This document shows, piece after piece, positions 8,106 to 15,040 of a stretch of DNA of 21,348 nt. The notes under the pieces are model-generated. The model made no database searches, was not told the origin of the DNA, and was given only the letters and a program-made list of their open reading frames with translations. Where the stretch lies: positions 1-21,348 of the forward strand of contig CAYLKS010000048.1 of NCBI GenBank assembly GCA_964384205.1. The letters are read 5' to 3'. The translations under genes were made by a program, and so were the position numbers. Position 1 is the stretch's first letter; each line of letters starts with the position of its first letter. This DNA is from CAYLKS01 sp964384205 [NCBI: uncultured bacterium]. GTDB taxonomy: Bacteria; JAGOEH01.

Positions 8106-8964
8106 CAACTCCTCCTCCATTTTTATCATTTTTATAATATTCGTTAAAAGCTCTAAAAAATATACTTATTTTGTAGTTATAAGCTATATTATATTCTAAT
8201 ATTTCTTTTTCAAGAGCATTCCAGTAATTATTATAAACTTCTTTTTTGCTCATTATTTCTATATATTTTTTTTCACAATTGGCACTATATTTATTGATTT
8301 TTTTGAGGAATTCTTTATGATTTGTTATCATTTTAAAATTGAGACTTTCAAAGTTGATTCGTTTGGTTTTATTTTTTAATAAATCAAAAAAATTTTTATA
8401 ATCTGTTATATATGGGAAATAAGGCCCAATATGAGCATAAGTATATATATTATTTTTATTTAAGGTTTCAATTACTTCTATTCTTTTTTCTATAGGAGGT
8501 GTGTTTCTTTCAAAATTGTCTATTATGAATTTGGAGTTTAATGTAATACATATTTTGGGATTTTTCATTTCTTTTAATATTTCAATATCTCGTAAGATGA
8601 GATCTGATTTTGTTAATATAAAAGGGGAATAATCATATTTTTTAAGCAATATTAATATTTGTTGTGTAAGTTTATATTTTTTCTCAACTGGTTGATATGG
8701 ATCTGTTGTTGCACCGATTAATACAGTTTTTCCTGTATTTAGTGGTAACTGTTTTTTGAGAATATCAATTATATTTTCTTTTATTTGGACATATGATCCA
8801 TAAGGCAATTTATGTTTTCTCGCAAATTTATTGAATTTTACATAACAATAAATACAATTAAAGAAGCAACCCCTATATGGATTTATAGTAAAATCTGCAA
8901 CACCTATTCCAGTAGGAGATAAAGCTCGTTCTGTTTTTATAAATTCTATATTAAATTTTTCCAT
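8062..8964 (-). CDS. Radical SAM protein, SplB-like family (COG1533-type)
   Basis: A 300-residue protein if started at the ATG at 8964. The radical SAM cluster motif is C33, C37 and C40 in NPYRGCFFNCIYCY. The text around it (LSPTG.GVADFTINPYRGC) is the signature of the spore-photoproduct-lyase-related family widespread in non-sporulating bacteria and archaea. GATTDPYQPVEKKYKLT, LTKSDLILRDIEIL and AHIGPYFP match other conserved blocks of that family. Its substrate is unknown; DNA repair is not implied. No Shine-Dalgarno precedes the ATG. Instead a promoter ends seven bases before it, so the mRNA may be leaderless. A TTG at 9000, in frame 12 codons upstream, is better read as part of the -35 box. 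It overlaps alr by 44 bases and is probably co-transcribed with it. Confidence 0.82.
   Translation of the reverse strand: MEKFNIEFIKTERALSPTGIGVADFTINPYRGCFFNCIYCYVKFNKFARKHKLPYGSYVQIKENIIDILKKQLPLNTGKTVLIGATTDPYQPVEKKYKLTQQILILLKKYDYSPFILTKSDLILRDIEILKEMKNPKICITLNSKFIIDNFERNTPPIEKRIEVIETLNKNNIYTYAHIGPYFPYITDYKNFFDLLKNKTKRINFESLNFKMITNHKEFLKKINKYSANCEKKYIEIMSKKEVYNNYWNALEKEILEYNIAYNYKISIFFRAFNEYYKNDKNGGGVDEKMGETNKSRDTS
8109..8118 (-). promoter_or_regulatory. Ribosome binding site of alr inside the upstream gene
   Basis: On the minus strand GGAGGAGGAG precedes the alr ATG at 8105. It lies within the Gly-Gly-Gly-Val codons near the end of the SplB-like gene. It decides the alr start and suggests translational coupling. 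Confidence 0.85.
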
Positions 8965-8971
8965 GGGGATT

Positions 8972-9000
8972 AAATTAATGAATAATTTATTTATAGTCAA
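8972..9000 (-). promoter_or_regulatory. Promoter of the SplB-like gene and alr, placed for a leaderless mRNA
   Basis: On the minus strand TTGACT (9000-8995), a 17-base spacer and TAATTT (8977-8972) are followed by seven bases and then the ATG at 8964. The expected start point is at or next to the A of the ATG. Confidence 0.5.
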
Positions 9001-9144
9001 TTAATTTTTTGTGCTCAAAGAACAAAAAATAAAGACTCTTTTTAAATTTTTATTCTGAAAATTATTTAATTTTTATATAATTACTTTCACCTTTGACAAT
9101 TATAATTATAAAAAATAGTAAAAGTTTTGCATTTTATTGAAATG

Positions 9145-9177
9145 AGTAAAGAGGGTAGGTTTGTCTCCCTCTTTACT
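9145..9177 (-). terminator. Hairpin after pyrI, likely terminator
   Basis: An 11-base perfect inverted repeat (9145-9155 AGTAAAGAGGG with 9167-9177) with an 11-base loop begins eight bases after the pyrI stop. The run after the stem on the minus strand (CATTTCAAT) is a poor U tract, so it could also act as an mRNA 3' stabiliser. Confidence 0.65.
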
Positions 9178-9184
9178 GAAAAAT

Positions 9185-9652
9185 TTATTTTACATTTATA
9201 TCAGATTCATTAAATATTTTCTCACAATGATAACATTTTACAGTTAGAGGAGTTTTACTTAAAACATAGAATTTTGTTTCTACAGGTTCAACATTTGTTA
9301 TACATTTAGGATTAGGGCATTTAATGATATTTTCAAAGATGTCTGGAATGCTTACTTCGATTTTATCGATAATTTTATAGTCTTTTATAATGCAGTAAGT
9401 TGCATGAGGACTTACTAAAGATAGTTTATTAATTTCCTGATGAGTTAAAGTTTTATTTTCGATTTTGATTATATCTTTTTTGCCATATTTTTTACTGTCA
9501 TAATTTATACCGATTGTCATAACATTTTTTACACTTAATCCTAAAACTTTTAGAGCATTAAAAGCAGAACCAGGTTTGAGATGGTCTAATACAGAGCCAT
9601 TTTTTAATTTTGTTACACGAAGAAAATTTTGATCTAATTTATTTTCTTTCAT
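9185..9652 (-). CDS. pyrI: Aspartate carbamoyltransferase regulatory chain
   Basis: The 155-residue regulatory subunit gives ATCase its CTP/ATP control. The C-terminal zinc domain has C112, C117, C140 and C143 (CPNPKC ... CYHC), almost the same numbering as the four zinc cysteines of the E. coli chain. This domain contacts the catalytic chain. The N-terminal nucleotide-binding domain includes LKNGSVLDHLKPGSAFNAL and the NKLSLVSPHATYCII segment. The start ATG overlaps the pyrB stop as ATGA, so equal synthesis of the two chains is expected. The length matches the family. A hairpin follows the stop. Confidence 0.95.
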   Translation of the reverse strand: MKENKLDQNFLRVTKLKNGSVLDHLKPGSAFNALKVLGLSVKNVMTIGINYDSKKYGKKDIIKIENKTLTHQEINKLSLVSPHATYCIIKDYKIIDKIEVSIPDIFENIIKCPNPKCITNVEPVETKFYVLSKTPLTVKCYHCEKIFNESDINVK

Positions 9653-10569
9653 AGTATAGTTCCTGTTACAAGTGATAATAATGCTTTACGAACAGTTACA
9701 CCGTTTTTTGATTGACGAAAATATTCAGCTTGTGGAGTATTATCTAATGAAGTATGAATCTCATTTACTCTTGGTAAAGGATGTAAAATTTTTAAATCTT
9801 TTTTTATATAATTTAAAATTTTTGTATCGATTATATAAGAATTTTTTACTTTTTCATATTCTAAAGGGTCAATAAATCTTTCTCTTTGGATTCTTGTAAC
9901 ATATAAAATATCCAGTTCTCCCAGATAGTCAAATAGATCATTGGTTTCATAATATATTCTATTTCTTTCATTTAAAGAAGATAAAATACTTTCGGGCATA
10001 CGTAAAAGATTAGGAGATATAAAATAGAAAGTTGTATTGAATAAGCTTAAAGCTTCCGCAAGAGAATGAACAGTTCTTCCGTATTTTAAATCACCTACCA
10101 TTCCTATTTTTAGGTTTTCTAATGAGCCTTTGGTTTTTAATATAGTATATAAATCCAGAAGAGTTTGTGTAGGATGCTGGTTTGCTCCATCTCCTCCATT
10201 TATTACTGGGATTTCTGTTGATTCAGCTGCGACTCTTGCAGAGCCTTCAAGGGGATGACGAATTACCATAACATCTGCATAGCCTTCCATCATTTTTGCA
10301 GTATCACTTACTGTTTCTCCTTTTGCAGCAGATGAACTACCTCCCTTATCAAAACCAAGAACAGAGCCTCCTAATTGTAACATAGCACTGACAAAACTAA
10401 GCCTTGTTCTGGTTGATGGTTCATAGAAACAAGTTGCTAAGATTTTTCCTGCTAAAAGTGGTTTTCTTAAATTCTCAAATTTTTTCGAGTACTCAAGAAT
10501 AAAGAGAAGCTCTTCTTTAGTAAAATCATTAATAGAAATAATATCTCTGCCTTTAAAGTGCTCGAACAT
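9649..10569 (-). CDS. pyrB: Aspartate carbamoyltransferase catalytic chain
   Basis: The 306-residue enzyme makes carbamoyl-aspartate from carbamoyl phosphate and aspartate, the committed step of pyrimidine synthesis. The carbamoyl-phosphate loop STRTR is at 52-56, and the 80s loop (SSSAAKGETVSDT) has K83 reaching into a neighbouring active site. HPLEGSAR, H132 in HPTQTLLDLYT and the HPLPRVNEI loop are all present, so the enzyme looks fully active. GGAGAG lies about six bases before the ATG. It starts ten bases after the pfk stop and overlaps pyrI by four bases, which makes a pfk-pyrB-pyrI transcript likely. Confidence 0.97.
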   Translation of the reverse strand: MFEHFKGRDIISINDFTKEELLFILEYSKKFENLRKPLLAGKILATCFYEPSTRTRLSFVSAMLQLGGSVLGFDKGGSSSAAKGETVSDTAKMMEGYADVMVIRHPLEGSARVAAESTEIPVINGGDGANQHPTQTLLDLYTILKTKGSLENLKIGMVGDLKYGRTVHSLAEALSLFNTTFYFISPNLLRMPESILSSLNERNRIYYETNDLFDYLGELDILYVTRIQRERFIDPLEYEKVKNSYIIDTKILNYIKKDLKILHPLPRVNEIHTSLDNTPQAEYFRQSKNGVTVRKALLSLVTGTIL

Positions 10570-10579
10570 TATCTCTCCA

Positions 10580-11917
10580 TTATTTTTGAGGGTTTTTCAT
10601 TGGTTTCATTCCTGTAGACATAAGCACTGATTGCCAGAACGTACTATGTAAATCTACTTTTTTTCTATGACTTATTACTAATGGAATAGGGATATGGATA
10701 TAAGTATCATGTAGTAAACCAACACATACATCTGTTTTCCCTGCCATTGCTGCATGAACAGCAGACTGTGCCAGATTTGTACAATAAATAGAATCATTAG
10801 AATTTGCAGGTACAGAGCGAATAATATAACTGGGATCAATATATTTAAGTGTGATTTCTACGCCTTCTTTTGCAAAAAACTCAATAATTTTCTCCTTAAG
10901 AAATAAACCAATATCACCTAATTTTTTATTTCCACTGGCATCGTATCCTGTAGACGGAATAAATTCCTGTCCTGCTCCTTCTGCTACAATAATTAAGGCA
11001 TGGTGTCTTTCTACTATTCTTTTCTTTAGTTGGTCAAGAAAACCATTAGGTCCATATAAATCCCAGTCCATTTCAGGTATTAAAACAAAATTTGCTTCAT
11101 TTGAAGCAAGAGCAGTTGCAGCAGCAATAAAACCGGATTCTCGTCCCATTAGTTTAACAAGTCCTATTCCATTGAATGCCCCTTTGGCTTCTGTATGCGC
11201 TGCATTAACCGCCTCAGTGGCAACTGATACCGCTGTTTCAAAACCAAATGTTTTGCTAATAAAAGCTATATCATTATCTATTGTCTTAGGTAACCCTATA
11301 ACAGATATTTTTGCTCCTCTTTTAGTTATTTCTTCATATATTTGATGAGCACCTTTCAAAGTGCCATCACCACCAATTGCAAATAAAATATTTATATTGT
11401 GTTTTTCTAAAAAATCTACAATTTCTGATTTAGGCTGGCTACCTCTTGATGACGCGAGAATTGTTCCGCCTTTTGTATGTAAATCATCAACAACATCCGG
11501 AGTAAGTTTTATAGGTTCATATCCATATTTTTCAATAAAACCACGATAGCCATATCGTATTCCATAGATTTCAGTAACTCCATAATTGTAATAGAGCCCC
11601 ATTGTAATATCACGAATAACATTATTAAGTCCTGGACATAATCCTCCGCATGATACAATAGCTGCTTTTGTTTTCTTAGGATCAAAAAAAATTTTTCTTC
11701 TGGGACCAGCTACTTCAACACTTTTAGGCATTGTCCCTTCATAAAAATGACGGGCTATATTAAATTCCTGAATATTGTAAATTATTTTGAACTCATCATG
11801 GTAAAATGTAACACCTGATAAAGGAGACTCTATTTTACACTCCCCTAATGTTTTTATGTTAGTATCAATTGTTTCATCCAGGATATAATATTCTAAATTT
11901 TTGTCTAATATCCCCAC
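10580..11917 (-). CDS. 6-phosphofructokinase, group-X-like (ATP-type GGDG with PPi-type lysine)
   Basis: The 445-residue enzyme belongs to the PFK superfamily and phosphorylates fructose 6-phosphate. Motifs are GGLCPGLNNVIR (91-102), GGDGT (182-186), PKTIDNDI (210-217, with catalytic D214) and MGRESGF (257-263). An extra N-terminal arm of about 80 residues makes it longer than bacterial PfkA (about 320). It resembles the group that includes trypanosomal and plant plastid enzymes and some spirochaete proteins. The glycine in GGDG points to ATP as donor, while K211 is the residue typical of pyrophosphate enzymes; this mix is known in that group, so ATP is the better guess. The start is GTG at 11917, sharing one base with the preceding gene's TAG stop. 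Its Shine-Dalgarno is weak and distant, so translation is probably coupled. Confidence 0.92.
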   Translation of the reverse strand: MGILDKNLEYYILDETIDTNIKTLGECKIESPLSGVTFYHDEFKIIYNIQEFNIARHFYEGTMPKSVEVAGPRRKIFFDPKKTKAAIVSCGGLCPGLNNVIRDITMGLYYNYGVTEIYGIRYGYRGFIEKYGYEPIKLTPDVVDDLHTKGGTILASSRGSQPKSEIVDFLEKHNINILFAIGGDGTLKGAHQIYEEITKRGAKISVIGLPKTIDNDIAFISKTFGFETAVSVATEAVNAAHTEAKGAFNGIGLVKLMGRESGFIAAATALASNEANFVLIPEMDWDLYGPNGFLDQLKKRIVERHHALIIVAEGAGQEFIPSTGYDASGNKKLGDIGLFLKEKIIEFFAKEGVEITLKYIDPSYIIRSVPANSNDSIYCTNLAQSAVHAAMAGKTDVCVGLLHDTYIHIPIPLVISHRKKVDLHSTFWQSVLMSTGMKPMKNPQK

Positions 11918-12141
11918 TATTGTTCTTTTTCCTCTTTTACTTCTTTTTCTTTTTTTAATAGCTTATATTCGATATTTTTTAACTGTTCCGAAATATTCTG
12001 TAATCTTCCCATTGTTATATTTTTAAAAAGCAAGTAGAATAAACCAATAACAATTGCCAGTATTAATGGTAAAAAATATAAAGAATAGGGATAATAAGGA
12101 ACTCTATCTGAAAAATCTTTCTTTTTGTCAATAAAAAACAT
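11917..12141 (-). CDS. Small single-pass membrane protein with charged coiled-coil tail, unknown function
   Basis: A 74-residue protein I do not recognise. Residues 1-18 are polar (MFFIDKKKDFSDRVPYYPY). Residues 19-40 are one hydrophobic helix ending in LFYLLFKN. Residues 44-74 are a Lys/Glu-rich helix with heptad-like Leu/Ile spacing (ISEQLKNIEYKLL), probably a short coiled coil in the cytoplasm. The start ATG at 12141 is fixed by AAGGGAGG five bases upstream; a longer in-frame ATG at 12222 lies upstream of the promoter and has no ribosome binding site. It is the first gene of the pfk-pyrB-pyrI transcript, its stop touching the pfk GTG. It might tether or oligomerise something at the membrane, but that is a guess. 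Confidence 0.7.
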   Translation of the reverse strand: MFFIDKKKDFSDRVPYYPYSLYFLPLILAIVIGLFYLLFKNITMGRLQNISEQLKNIEYKLLKKEKEVKEEKEQ

Positions 12142-12146
12142 AGTAA

Positions 12147-12154
12147 CCTCCCTT
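12147..12154 (-). promoter_or_regulatory. Ribosome binding site fixing the start of the small membrane protein
   Basis: AAGGGAGG on the minus strand lies five bases before the ATG at 12141. It argues against the longer frame starting at 12222. Confidence 0.8.
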
Positions 12155-12162
12155 TTTATATT

Positions 12163-12191
12163 AAAATAAAAATCTTTATAAAAAATGTCAA
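12163..12191 (-). promoter_or_regulatory. Sigma70-type promoter of the small protein-pfk-pyrB-pyrI operon
   Basis: TTGACA (12191-12186), a 17-base spacer and TATTTT (12168-12163) on the minus strand. The expected start near 12156 leaves a leader of only about 15 bases, just enough to hold the AAGGGAGG site. Confidence 0.65.
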
Positions 12192-12262
12192 GATTATAAT
12201 TTATTATTTTGGAGTTTTTCAAATTTTTAAATGTATATTGCTTTTAAAATTTAAGTATTTTG

Positions 12263-12290
12263 TTGTTAGTTTTTGTAATATAAATATACT
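12263..12290 (+). promoter_or_regulatory. Alternative upstream promoter of the PBP gene
   Basis: TTGTTA (12263-12268), a 16-base spacer and TATACT (12285-12290). It would start near 12297 and give a leader of about 40 bases with no visible ribosome binding site. Both promoters may be used; this one competes with the leaderless reading. Confidence 0.35.
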
Positions 12291-12301
12291 GAAAATTGTA
12301 G

Positions 12302-12330
12302 TTGATTTTTACATTTTTTTTTATTAGAAT
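12302..12330 (+). promoter_or_regulatory. Candidate promoter of the PBP gene, placed for a leaderless mRNA
   Basis: TTGATT (12302-12307), a 17-base spacer and TAGAAT (12325-12330) are followed by seven bases and the ATG at 12338. This predicts transcription starting at or beside the ATG. Confidence 0.45.
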
Positions 12331-12337
12331 TTTAGAT

Positions 12338-14422
12338 ATGAAAGTATTGCAGTTTATAAAAAGATATTATTTGGAAATTCTATTATTTTTTGTCGCTTTT
12401 TTAGCTGGCATAGTAGTATCTGCTTTAGTGGAATTTAATAGAGAAATTCCGGATATTCATCAATTAGAGCATATAGAGCAGGGAAGAATCACAAAGGTTT
12501 TTACATCAGATAGTATATTGATTAAACAATTTTATTTACAAAAAAGAGAGATTGCTAATTTTTTTGAAATACCGGATAATTTGAAAAATGCTGTAATTGC
12601 AATTGAAGACCAGAGATTTTATAAACATTGGGGAATAGATTTAATAAGACTTGTTAAGGCTATAATGGTAGATATAATAAAGTTAAAAAAAGCTCAAGGT
12701 GCAAGTACAATTACGCAGCAGCTTGCAAGGAATTTATATTTATCACAGAAAAAAACAATTTCAAGAAAAATAAAAGAAATGTTAACAGCAATAAAGATAG
12801 AAAAAATTTACTCTAAAGATGAAATTTTAACATTGTATTTAAATCATATATATTTAGGTCCAGGAATATATGGGGTAAAATCAGCTGCTAAATATTATTT
12901 TAATAAAGAGCTTCAAGATCTTACTCTGGCAGAATGTGCATTTCTTGCAGGAATTATTCAATCACCAGGATATTACAATCCAAATAGATATGCAAAGCGG
13001 GCATTCTGGAGAAGAAATTTAGTTTTATATTATATGTATAATTTAGGTTTTATTGATAAAAATACTTATATCTTGGCTAAAAAAGAACCATTACCTGTTT
13101 TGAAGAAAGAGGAAGAAGAAAAAGTTGGAGAATATTATGTTGAATATATAAGGCAATATATTTTAAATAACTATGGATATGATTATTTATATAAGGGGGG
13201 GCTTTCAATATATCTTGGTATGAATTATAATATTCAAAAGACATTTGAATATTATACCATTTTAAATTTGAATAAAAAGCAGAAAGAGAAAATTACACCA
13301 GATTTAGATTTATCGAATTATAATACTGATTCATTATTAAATCTACCTGATTCTTTAAAGGAAAAGATATTGCAGGCTGCAGGTATAATAATTGATCTGA
13401 GGACAGGTTATGTTGTAGCTATGGTAGGTGGACGAGATTTTGGGTTTAATAGTTTTAATAGGGCAATACAGGCAAAGAGGCAGCCTGGTTCTGCTTTTAA
13501 ACCATTTTTATATGCAGCAGCACTTGATAATGGTTATACTCCAGCAAGTTTGATATTGGATCAGCCTATTGCCGTGCAGGTGAGCAATGATGAATTGTGG
13601 GTGCCTAATAATGATGACAAGAGAGTAGGAGGTTTTATTACCTTAAGGGAAGCATTAAAACTTTCAAAAAATTTAGTTTCTATTCGATTAATTGGTAAAA
13701 TCAAACCTACAACTGTTGTTTTTTATGCTCATCAGCTTGGTATAAAAAGTCATCTTAATCCTTATACTTCACTTGCAATAGGAACTTCAGAGCTTTCCCT
13801 TGCAGAAATTACTGCTGCTTATACTCCTTTTGCAACAAATGGATATTATGTTAAACCTAAGTATATTATAAAGATTATTGATAGGGATGGGACAGTATTA
13901 GAGGATAATTCTTATCTTGATAAAAAATTAGTTTTACAACCGGGGATTGCTTTTATTATGTCAAGTATGATGAAATCAGTTATAAATTCTGGTACTGCAT
14001 GGCGAGCAAGAGCAATGGGACTTAAATATCCGGCTGTGGCAGGTAAAACAGGTACTACAGATGATTACACAGATGCATGGTTTATTGGTTTTTCTCCTTA
14101 TTATGTTTGTGGTGTTTGGGTTGGACTTGATAATCATAAATCTATGGGGCACGGTGCAAGTGGAGCGAGAATGGCTTTGCCTATTTGGACTGATATTATG
14201 AAATATTTACATAAGGATTTACCTCAGATTGATTTTATACAACCTGCAGATGTAGTAAAAAAAGAGGTATGCTCAAAGTCTCATTTATTAGCAAGACCCA
14301 CCTGTCCTCAAACTTATAAAGAATATTTTTTAAAAGATAATCTTCCCCCCCCATGTAATATTCATGGTAATTTTAAAAAAGATGAATCTGAAAATATAAA
14401 CGATTTTGATATAGAAGATTAA
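12338..14422 (+). CDS. Bifunctional class A penicillin-binding protein (PBP1A family)
   Basis: A 694-residue inner-membrane enzyme that polymerises and cross-links peptidoglycan. A transmembrane helix (about residues 13-33) is followed by a GT51 glycosyltransferase domain: EDQRFYKHWGID (catalytic E90), QGASTITQQLARN, the RKIKEM block and KDEILTLYLN. The transpeptidase domain has S385-A-F-K388 (active serine and lysine), S443-K-N and K570-T-G-T-T. A Cys-containing tail (VCSKS ... CP ... PPPC) is a known feature of the family. I start at the ATG at 12338. The in-frame TTG at 12302 is better explained as a -35 box, and neither start has a Shine-Dalgarno. The gene contains a G7 run and a C8 run, unusual in such AT-rich DNA. 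It converges with the receiver gene four bases away. Confidence 0.95.
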   Translation: MKVLQFIKRYYLEILLFFVAFLAGIVVSALVEFNREIPDIHQLEHIEQGRITKVFTSDSILIKQFYLQKREIANFFEIPDNLKNAVIAIEDQRFYKHWGIDLIRLVKAIMVDIIKLKKAQGASTITQQLARNLYLSQKKTISRKIKEMLTAIKIEKIYSKDEILTLYLNHIYLGPGIYGVKSAAKYYFNKELQDLTLAECAFLAGIIQSPGYYNPNRYAKRAFWRRNLVLYYMYNLGFIDKNTYILAKKEPLPVLKKEEEEKVGEYYVEYIRQYILNNYGYDYLYKGGLSIYLGMNYNIQKTFEYYTILNLNKKQKEKITPDLDLSNYNTDSLLNLPDSLKEKILQAAGIIIDLRTGYVVAMVGGRDFGFNSFNRAIQAKRQPGSAFKPFLYAAALDNGYTPASLILDQPIAVQVSNDELWVPNNDDKRVGGFITLREALKLSKNLVSIRLIGKIKPTTVVFYAHQLGIKSHLNPYTSLAIGTSELSLAEITAAYTPFATNGYYVKPKYIIKIIDRDGTVLEDNSYLDKKLVLQPGIAFIMSSMMKSVINSGTAWRARAMGLKYPAVAGKTGTTDDYTDAWFIGFSPYYVCGVWVGLDNHKSMGHGASGARMALPIWTDIMKYLHKDLPQIDFIQPADVVKKEVCSKSHLLARPTCPQTYKEYFLKDNLPPPCNIHGNFKKDESENINDFDIED

Positions 14423-14426
14423 TAAA

Positions 14427-15038
14427 TTATTTTAAATTTGATGTTATTTTTTTGTATTCTTTAATAGCTTTTTCCCAGAATTTCACTTTTTCTTTTTCTC
14501 TTTGTAGATCTATCATCAGTTGAATTACTAATTCATTTAGTTCCATTATTATTTTTTCATAATCCATATTCATTTCTTTAAGTTTAGTATTTAAAGCATG
14601 TAAATCGTGACTTTCTGTTGATTCTGTTTTTTTATTAAGTAATAAAAATTCATTTTTAATATAAGGATCTGTTATTATTTTTTCTATAAAAATAAATAAA
14701 TCTTTTATATTTCTCAGTGGTTCTATTATACCATATCCATTATTTTCTTTTGCATTGGAAATAATTGATTCGTTTATTTCACTTGTTGAAATATAGTATA
14801 AAGGAATATCTAATCCATTTTCTTTGAGAAACTTACCTATATAATAATCTGGCATATCTGATAATTCTATATCGGCAAATATAATATCAATTTTTATTTT
14901 ATTCACTATGTCTTTTATATCATTTATATCGTTTACTATATATATATTGCCTATATAGTTTGTTAATTTTTTTAAGGCTAAAATTAAAATTTTTCTTATA
15001 GATTGATAATTTTCTACTATTAAGATATTTTTTTTCAT
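14427..15038 (-). CDS. Degenerate response-regulator receiver domain with C-terminal coiled coil
   Basis: A 203-residue cytosolic protein. Residues 1-125 follow the receiver fold: ILIVEN for beta1, FADIELSDMPDYYIGKFL around the candidate phosphoacceptor D56, and YYIST (about 81-85) for beta4. The acidic pair after beta1 is E9-N10 instead of two acids, and the conserved switch lysine is replaced by E106 (GYGIIEPLRN). Phosphorylation may therefore be weak or absent. Residues about 130-203 are charged and helical with Leu/Ile repeats, likely a dimerising coiled coil; no DNA-binding or enzymatic output domain is present. AAGGAG lies nine bases before the ATG, which is two bases after the M23 peptidase stop, so the two are co-transcribed. 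Target and partner kinase are unknown. Confidence 0.75.
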   Translation of the reverse strand: MKKNILIVENYQSIRKILILALKKLTNYIGNIYIVNDINDIKDIVNKIKIDIIFADIELSDMPDYYIGKFLKENGLDIPLYYISTSEINESIISNAKENNGYGIIEPLRNIKDLFIFIEKIITDPYIKNEFLLLNKKTESTESHDLHALNTKLKEMNMDYEKIIMELNELVIQLMIDLQREKEKVKFWEKAIKEYKKITSNLK

Positions 15039-15040
15039 TT

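Noticed and set aside
8106-8129. Alternative alr starts at 8129 and 8120
   Set aside because: Both lie upstream of or within the GGAGGAGGAG site that fits only the ATG at 8105, and the conserved Alr N-terminus begins right after 8105.
8062-8964. Calling the SplB-like protein a spore photoproduct lyase
   Set aside because: Only the family signature is present; no sporulation gene is in the window and the wider family has no established repair role.
9001-9090. Riboswitch or structured RNA between the SplB-like gene and pyrI
   Set aside because: I see only low-complexity AT sequence there, with no conserved stems before the pyrI hairpin.
10851-11345. 164-codon open frame on the plus strand opposite pfk
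   Set aside because: It is antisense to a well-supported enzyme gene, has no ribosome binding site, and its composition (Ser/Pro/Ala-rich) is what the opposite strand of a conserved gene gives.
12142-12222. N-terminal extension of the small membrane protein starting at ATG 12222
   Set aside because: No ribosome binding site precedes it and the extension covers the TTGACA/TATTTT promoter. AAGGGAGG clearly marks the ATG at 12141.
14415-14455. Terminator between the convergent PBP1A and receiver genes
   Set aside because: Only four bases separate the stop codons and the surrounding AT-rich sequence forms no stem of useful strength despite a T run.
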